Positions 6,257 to 9,828 of a stretch of 9,828 nt of DNA are shown one piece after another (the stretch's first letter is position 1; every line of letters begins with the position of its first letter). Position numbers and translations under genes: made by a program. Below the pieces are notes generated by a model that worked only from the letters and a program-made list of their open reading frames with translations, was not told the origin of the DNA and searched no databases. The stretch is from the NCBI GenBank assembly GCA_003219115.1, contig QHPN01000215.1, positions 1 to 9,828 of the forward strand. The letters are read 5' to 3'. This DNA comes from Verrucomicrobiota bacterium (GTDB taxonomy: Bacteria; Verrucomicrobiota; Verrucomicrobiia; Chthoniobacterales; UBA10450).

Positions 6257-7379
6257 ATGCCAACGACCAAACGCGATTATTACGAAGTGCTCGGTGTCCC
6301 GCGGGGCGCGCCGGAAGATGAGATCAAGCGCGCCTATCGCAAGCTCGCGGTCAAATTTCATCCGGACAAAAACCCGAACGATCAGCAAGCCGAGGAACGA
6401 TTTAAGGAGCTCGGCGAAGCCTACGATGTCTTGATCGATGCCGATAAACGCGCCGCTTACGATCGGTACGGGCATGCTGCTTTTGCGCACGGAGGAGCCG
6501 GATTTGGCGGCGGGTTCCACGATCCATTCGATATTTTCCGCGAGGTTTTTGGAGGAGGCGGTGGCGGGATTTTCGAGAGCTTCTTTGGTGGCGGTGGAGC
6601 TGGTCGCGCCGACGAACGGCAGCGCGGCTCCGATCTGCGTTACGACATGCAGATCACGCTCGAAGAAGCAGCCTTCGGCGTGGAAAAGGAAATCGAAGTG
6701 CGCAAGCTCGACACCTGCGGCAAATGCGAAGGCAAAGGCGCCGAGCCCGGCTCGCGCACGATCAATTGTCCGGCCTGCGGCGGTCGCGGCCAGGTCATCA
6801 GCTCAGGTGTCGCAAACCTGTCCGCGTTGTCGCGGCGTGGGCCAGATCATTGAGAAACCCTGTCGCAAGTGTAGCGGGGAAGGGCGGCTCGAAAATTCCA
6901 GCCGCATCAAACTAAAAATTCCGGCCGGTATTGGTAGTGGCTCGCGGCTGCGTTCTTCGCGGAATGGCGAGGCTGGCATTCGCGGTGGACCGCCGGGCGA
7001 TCTTTACGTCGTGCTCCACATCAAGGAACACCCAGTCTTTCAACGCGATGAGGACGATCTTTATTGCGAAGTCCCGATTTCATTTCCGCTGGCGGCGCTC
7101 GGCGGCGAGGTCCCGGTGCCGACGCTCGAAGGCAGAGCGAACGTAAAGATCCCCGCGGGCACGCAAACGGGTCAGATATTCAAATTGCGCGGCAAAGGCA
7201 TCGTCAATGTCGAGGGTCGCGGCCGCGGAGATTTACTCGCGCGCGTGGTTGTGGAAGTGCCGACACGCTTGAATGCGGAACAACGCAGGAAGCTGGAGGA
7301 ATTTTCCGCGCTCGTCGGTGAAGAAAATACCCCGTTGCACAAGAGCTTCTTCGAACGCGCCAAAAACTTTTTTCGCTAA
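6257..7379 (+). pseudogene. dnaJ: dnaJ, frameshifted in the zinc-finger domain
   Basis: DnaJ delivers unfolded clients to DnaK and stimulates its ATPase. The first frame (6257-6853) encodes the J domain with HPD at residues 35-37, a Gly/Phe-rich linker (76-116) and the first two zinc motifs (CGKC at 154-157, CPAC at 171-174), then runs off into nonsense and stops at 6853. The rest continues in another frame from about 6804: QTCPRCRG, KPCRKCSGEG, the client-binding beta domains (HIKEHPVFQRDEDDLYCEV, LRGKGI) and the dimerisation end, to 7379. Typical DnaJ has 18 residues between the second and third CxxC motifs. Here the DNA supplies 40 nt where 54 are expected, so 14 nt, around the usual S-Q-G-F-F stretch, appear deleted. 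Restoring them gives 379 codons including stop, a normal length. As written no full-length protein can be made. Confidence 0.9.
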
Positions 7380-7383
7380 AATC

Positions 7384-7583
7384 AACCGCGGACAACGCGG
7401 ATTGCGCGGATGGAGGGGAAGAAAAAATCTGGAAGCTAGGAATCCAAGGAAAGAAAGTGGAATTATGCTGTTTCCTGGATTCTAGATTCCTTCGCAAGAC
7501 GCGACTGTTTCGTCATTATTTCTTCATTCGTCATTCGTGCTTCGTCATTTGACCCATCAGTGTCATCCGCGTAATCCGCGGTT
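7384..7583. repeat. Nested inverted repeat filling the dnaJ-rsmE gap
   Basis: The outer arms AACCGCGGA (7384-7392) and TCCGCGGTT (7575-7583) are complementary. A second pair, CGCGGAT (7396-7402, repeated at 7405-7411) and ATCCGCG (7565-7571), lies just inside. In the middle, CTAGGAATCCAAGGAAA (7436-7452) pairs with TTTCCTGGATTCTAG (7471-7485) apart from two bulged bases. The right half also carries three copies of CGTCATT (7511, 7529, 7543). The region occupies almost all of the 213 nt between the genes and encodes nothing recognisable. Confidence 0.6.
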
Positions 7584-7592
7584 CTAGATTTC

Positions 7593-8411
7593 ATGCATCG
7601 CTTTTATATCACGCCCGAAAACTGGAACGCTGACGCACTGATTCTGCGCGAATCGGAGGTACATCATGCGCGGGATGTGCTCCGTCTCGAGCCGGGCGAA
7701 CGGGTGGTGGTATTCAACGGGCGCGGACACGAAGTCACGGCTGAGATTACGAAGGTAGCCCGCGAGGAAATTCAACTGCGCAAACTGCATGAGGTGCGGG
7801 TGCCGCCGTTGCGCTGTCAGATCACGCTGGCACAGGCTATTCCGAAATGGAAAAACATGGATTTGATCGTGCAGAAAGCGGTCGAGTTAGGCGCAGCGGA
7901 AATCGCGCCGATTATTTCCGACCGCACCATTGTCCATCTCCAGCTCAAGGAAGCGGTTCAGAAACAGGCGAAATGGCAGCAGGTCGCGATCGAAGCTGCA
8001 AAACAATGTGGACAGAACTGGCTGCCGGCGGTGCAGATGCCGAGGAAGCTGAAAGAGTTTTTTGCGACTGTGGAGGCAGGCGTGTCGCCTGCATCGAATC
8101 CTGGAATGCGGCCGACACAGCTGCCCCTACAGCACGCCGATCCTGAACTGCGTCTAATCGGTTCACTTCAATCCGATGCGGTGCATTTGAAGACAGTGCT
8201 CGCTGAGTACGAGCGTGAAAACCAAGGCGGCCGTCCCACAAACGTTCTGATGTGCATTGGCCCGGAAGGAGATTTCACTCCGGCGGAACTCAACCTCGCC
8301 CGAAGTCACGGTTGTCGCCCCATTACTCTCGGTCCAATTATTCTGCGCGTGGAAACCGCGGCGATCTATTGCCTGAGCGTTCTCTCTTATGAATTGTTAG
8401 CTGAGCCTTAA
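7593..8411 (+). CDS. rsmE: RsmE, 16S rRNA (uracil-1498-N3) methyltransferase
   Basis: RsmE is a SPOUT-class enzyme that uses S-adenosylmethionine to methylate N3 of U1498 in 16S rRNA of the small ribosomal subunit. The 272-residue product shows the N-terminal PUA-like domain (MHRFYI, then EVHHARDVLRL at 22-32 and VFNGRGHE at 40-47), and the SPOUT domain with KAVELGAAEI (95-104) and RTIV (111-114). The knotted cofactor site follows: IGPEGDFTPAE at 222-232 and LGPIILRVETAAI at 246-258. It is some 20-30 residues longer than usual because residues about 159-181 come from an in-frame palindromic insertion. The ATG at 7593 fits the conserved N-terminus. Its place after grpE-dnaJ echoes the heat-shock-gene clusters of many bacteria. 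Confidence 0.93.
   Translation: MHRFYITPENWNADALILRESEVHHARDVLRLEPGERVVVFNGRGHEVTAEITKVAREEIQLRKLHEVRVPPLRCQITLAQAIPKWKNMDLIVQKAVELGAAEIAPIISDRTIVHLQLKEAVQKQAKWQQVAIEAAKQCGQNWLPAVQMPRKLKEFFATVEAGVSPASNPGMRPTQLPLQHADPELRLIGSLQSDAVHLKTVLAEYERENQGGRPTNVLMCIGPEGDFTPAELNLARSHGCRPITLGPIILRVETAAIYCLSVLSYELLAEP
8068..8132. repeat. Palindromic element inside rsmE
   Basis: The outer arms CTGTGGAGGCAG (8068-8079) and CTGCCCCTACAG (8121-8132) are complementary at 10 of 12 positions. Inside lies a clean hairpin, GCAGGCG-TGT-CGCCTGC (8076-8092), followed by a degraded one around GCGGCCGACACAGCTGC (8108-8124). The unit contributes about 22 residues to RsmE at 159-181, between the conserved KQCGQNWLPAV segment and the SAM-binding knot, and leaves the frame open. 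It resembles the ligase element in design, two hairpins closed by an outer stem, but differs in sequence. Confidence 0.75.
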
Positions 8412-8448
8412 TGGTGGGCGCTCGAGCCTCCGCTACCCCGCTGCTGAT

Positions 8449-8485
8449 CGCATGATTTCAACGACGGAAAGGACGAAAGGGACTA
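8449..8485 (+). repeat. Left 37-bp inverted repeat of the cassette
   Basis: It begins CGCATGATTTCA and ends AAAGGGACTA; the inner part is purine-rich (GGAAAGGACGAAAGGGAC). It starts 37 nt after the rsmE stop codon. Its inner end is also complementary to two short copies at 8535-8551, so it has alternative pairing partners. Confidence 0.85.
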
Positions 8486-8534
8486 CTTTTCCTGTGCAAT
8501 TCGATCTGGTTAACTGGTATCGCCTTGTCATTTC

Positions 8535-8551
8535 AGTCCCTTTAGTCCCTT
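8535..8551 (+). repeat. Leader copies complementary to the left repeat
   Basis: Two overlapping words, AGTCCCTTT (8535-8543) and TAGTCCCTT (8543-8551), are each perfectly complementary over 9 bases to the inner end of the left repeat (AAAGGGACT at 8476-8484 and AAGGGACTA at 8477-8485). They lie about 20 nt before the start codon, so a leader hairpin could form in the mRNA and compete with pairing to the distant right repeat. Confidence 0.65.
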
Positions 8552-8560
8552 CATTTACTT

Positions 8561-8566
8561 GGAAAG
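8561..8566 (+). promoter_or_regulatory. Ribosome-binding site deciding the four-helix gene start
   Basis: GGAAAG lies four bases before the ATG at 8571, favouring that start over the in-frame TTG at 8559, which has no such site. It follows immediately after the leader repeat copies, so leader folding could affect its exposure. Confidence 0.55.
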
Positions 8567-8570
8567 TCGA

Positions 8571-9140
8571 ATGGCCGAGCATTTCATTCCCAGGCACGGA
8601 GGATACGAGAATCTCCTCTCCTTTCAGAAAGCGCGCATCGTTTACGATGGCACCGTGCGCTTTTGCCAGCGCTTCCTGGAAAAGCGCGACCGCACCGTGG
8701 ACCAGATGATCCAGGCGGCGCGCTCGGGTAAACAGAATATCCTCGAGGCCAGTCGCGCCTCGGGCACCTCGAAAGAAACCGAAATCAAGCTCACTAATGT
8801 GGCGCGGGCCAGCCTTGAGGAGTTGCTCGAGGACTATCGTGACTTTCTTCGTCTCCGTCGGATCGCGGAATGGCCAAAGAATCACTCTTACACTCGTCGT
8901 CTCCGGCAGCTGAACCGCACACCTGACGCTAATTATGAGACGTTCAGGAAAGGCATCGAACATCCTGATCCAGGCATCGCCGGTAACGTCATGATCGGCT
9001 TGATTAAGCTGACAAATTTCCTGCTCGATCAGCAGCTGCGTTATTTGGAAGAAGCATTCGTCAAAGAGGGTGGTCTGCGCGAGCGCATGACTCGCGCCCG
9101 TCTAGCGGAGCGCGCAAAAGCTCGCCGCGCCTCAAACTAG
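8571..9140 (+). CDS. Four-helix-bundle 'suffix domain' protein (23S rRNA IVS protein-like)
   Basis: This 189-residue protein belongs to the S23/intervening-sequence-protein superfamily, small four-helix bundles that include proteins encoded in 23S rRNA intervening sequences and the Avd accessory protein of diversity-generating retroelements. The recognised subfamily signature is strong: IPRHGGYENLLSFQKA (6-21), IVYDGTVRFCQRF (23-35), DQMIQAARSGKQNILEAS (44-61), GTSKETEIKLTNVARASLEE (65-84), then the C-terminal suffix LIKLTNFLLDQQLRYLEEAF (144-163) and a basic tail (ERMTRARLAERAKARR). Molecular function is unknown; the basic surface and relatives suggest nucleic-acid binding, but that is inference. 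The gene is enclosed by the 37-bp inverted repeats and is convergent with the yraN-like gene. Confidence 0.88.
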   Translation: MAEHFIPRHGGYENLLSFQKARIVYDGTVRFCQRFLEKRDRTVDQMIQAARSGKQNILEASRASGTSKETEIKLTNVARASLEELLEDYRDFLRLRRIAEWPKNHSYTRRLRQLNRTPDANYETFRKGIEHPDPGIAGNVMIGLIKLTNFLLDQQLRYLEEAFVKEGGLRERMTRARLAERAKARRASN

Positions 9141-9141
9141 T

Positions 9142-9178
9142 TAGTCACTTTCGTCCTTTCCGTCGCTGAAATCATGCG
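9142..9178 (-). repeat. Right 37-bp inverted repeat of the cassette
   Basis: This is the reverse complement of the left repeat with two mismatches. It begins one base after the four-helix stop codon and lies 20 nt from the end of the convergent yraN-like gene, so paired with the left copy it could also act on transcripts arriving from either side. No T-tract follows it. Confidence 0.85.
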
Positions 9179-9197
9179 GCCATCGTCGGGGCATGTC

Positions 9198-9683
9198 TTA
9201 GTAAATGTACGGCTTCGAAAGTTCGAACGCGTCTCGGATCAATTCGAAGTGCGGTTCTCCGTCCTCGGCCACGACAATTTCGACGACGTCAAATCGCGAC
9301 AGAATGTCGGGGTTATCGAGCAGTTGCAGCCAGGCCAGTGCGCCGCGCGAAATCAATTTTCGTTTCGCAGCGTTGATTGCTTCCGACGGTCGCACAAGGT
9401 CATCGCGCCTACGTGTCTTTACTTCGATGAAGACGAGCGTGTCGCCATCGCGACAAACAATATCGACTTCGCCGCCGTGCCGAGCCCGGAAATTGCGGTA
9501 GAGAATTTTGTAACCCAGCCGCCGAAGAAAACCGCAGGCGAGCTTTTCTCCGCGGGTACCGAGTTGGAGGTGGTCCGAGCCGGACTGGCGCTTTTGGTCG
9601 ACACGGCCTGCGGTCAACCGCGCGAAGTGGCTGCGCCACCGACTTGAAAGATCGATGACCGAACGAGCAAGGCCGATATTCAT
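9198..9683 (-). CDS. yraN: YraN/UPF0102 family endonuclease-like protein
   Basis: UPF0102 proteins have a PD-(D/E)XK nuclease-like fold of uncertain role, thought to act on DNA or Holliday-junction-like structures. The family pattern is complete: GTRGEKLACGFLRRLGYKIL (42-61), RNFRARHGGEVDIV (63-76) with E72 and D74, and LVFIEVKTRR (83-92) with E87 and K89 as the putative metal-site residues, then INAAKRKLISRGALAWL (103-119) and RFDVVEIV. The product is 161 residues, with roughly 40 more at the N-terminus than the domain needs. That extension begins MNIGLARSVIDLSSRW and is basic; a downstream start is possible but no internal ATG precedes the conserved domain. The gene is convergent with the four-helix cassette. 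Confidence 0.87.
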   Translation of the reverse strand: MNIGLARSVIDLSSRWRSHFARLTAGRVDQKRQSGSDHLQLGTRGEKLACGFLRRLGYKILYRNFRARHGGEVDIVCRDGDTLVFIEVKTRRRDDLVRPSEAINAAKRKLISRGALAWLQLLDNPDILSRFDVVEIVVAEDGEPHFELIRDAFELSKPYIY

Positions 9684-9735
9684 CAGGGATTAATCAGGGC
9701 ATTGAAGCCGACCAGCTGCGTGCGATCAAGCCTCG

Positions 9736-9813
9736 GTCATTCCGACCGAAGCGGAGGACTCTCTAATTTTTTCAAGAGAAGTTAGAGATGTCTCGGCTGA
9801 CGCTCGACATGAC
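9736..9813. repeat. 78-bp imperfect palindrome upstream of the yraN-like gene
   Basis: It starts GTCATTCCGA and ends CTCGACATGAC. The termini GTCAT/ATGAC and the core TCTCTAA (9760-9766) / TTAGAGA (9782-9788) are complementary, with partial pairing between. It resembles the dispersed 'GTCATTC-GA-CGAAGC ... ATGAC' hairpins common in soil Verrucomicrobiota and Acidobacteriota; that family assignment is from memory. The rest of the end of the window (9684-9735 and 9814-9828) shows no gene. Confidence 0.6.
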
Positions 9814-9828
9814 ATTAGATCGAGCGCG

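Larger units (their letters stand above)
8449..9178 (+). mobile_element. Inverted-repeat-bounded four-helix-bundle cassette
   Basis: A single protein gene is enclosed by 37-bp inverted repeats at 8449-8485 and 9142-9178. The repeats match at 35 of 37 positions; the mismatches pair 8461 with 9166 and 8480 with 9147. The right repeat begins two bases after the stop codon, so the unit is tightly bounded. Its RNA would close into a long stem holding the coding region in a loop. That is the layout of the intervening sequences found in some bacterial 23S rRNAs, which encode proteins of the same four-helix family. Here the unit sits between rsmE and a yraN-like gene. I see no transposase and no clear target-site duplication, so mobility is an inference. 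Confidence 0.65.

Noticed and set aside
6438..6803. N-terminal part of the second dnaJ frame as an independent protein start
   Set aside because: In this stretch the first frame encodes the J domain, Gly/Phe linker and zinc motifs; the second frame gives only low-complexity shadow sequence until about 6804.
8559..8570. TTG start for the four-helix protein
   Set aside because: The ATG at 8571 has GGAAAG at proper spacing, and family members begin close to the IP-HGGY motif.
8433..8963. Minus-strand ORF of 176 residues across the four-helix gene
   Set aside because: It lies antisense to a clear family member and crosses the left repeat; composition is that of a shadow frame.
8449..9178. Diversity-generating retroelement, because Avd proteins are related four-helix bundles
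   Set aside because: There is no reverse transcriptase, no template/variable repeat pair and no target protein in the window; the protein matches the suffix-domain subfamily instead.

Overview
The window reads as a chromosomal segment of a free-living bacterium with fairly high GC. The gene set and the density of several unrelated hairpin repeats suggest a Verrucomicrobiota-like soil lineage (Spartobacteria/Chthoniobacterales type). That placement is an inference from gene content and repeat style, because no rRNA or other taxonomic marker lies in the window.

Left part (52-2828, minus strand): a metallo-beta-lactamase-fold exonuclease followed by an ATP-dependent DNA ligase, a known bacterial DNA-repair pairing. 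The ligase N-terminal domain is encoded (1552-1794) but lies in the -1 frame relative to the exonuclease ORF that reads through it. It has no ATG, GTG or TTG start of its own. The pair therefore looks like an exonuclease-ligase fusion, or a tightly joined pair, broken by a frameshift. A double-hairpin palindrome sits in frame inside the ligase gene, just before the catalytic lysine.

Middle part (3070-8411, plus strand): after a compound four-hairpin repeat (2901-3012) come a secreted protein of unknown function, a STAS-domain protein, a membrane-anchored GAF-PP2C (SpoIIE/RsbU type) phosphatase, grpE, dnaJ and rsmE. The tight spacing from the STAS gene through grpE suggests one operon linking a partner-switching signal module to the Hsp70 co-chaperones. 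dnaJ is broken by what looks like a 14-nt deletion in its zinc-finger region. rsmE carries a second in-frame palindromic insertion. The grpE-dnaJ and dnaJ-rsmE gaps are both filled with imperfect inverted repeats.

Right part (8449-9813): a four-helix-bundle (23S rRNA intervening-sequence-protein-like, 'suffix domain' type) gene is flanked exactly by a 37-bp inverted repeat with 35 of 37 positions matching. The gene's leader holds further copies of part of that repeat. This looks like a self-contained cassette resembling the intervening sequences of bacterial 23S rRNA, but placed between protein genes. A convergent YraN-family (UPF0102) gene follows, then a 78-bp imperfect palindrome at the window edge.

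The most interesting signals are the inverted-repeat-bounded four-helix cassette, the palindromes that have become part of two enzymes, and the two frame-broken genes (exonuclease-ligase and dnaJ).
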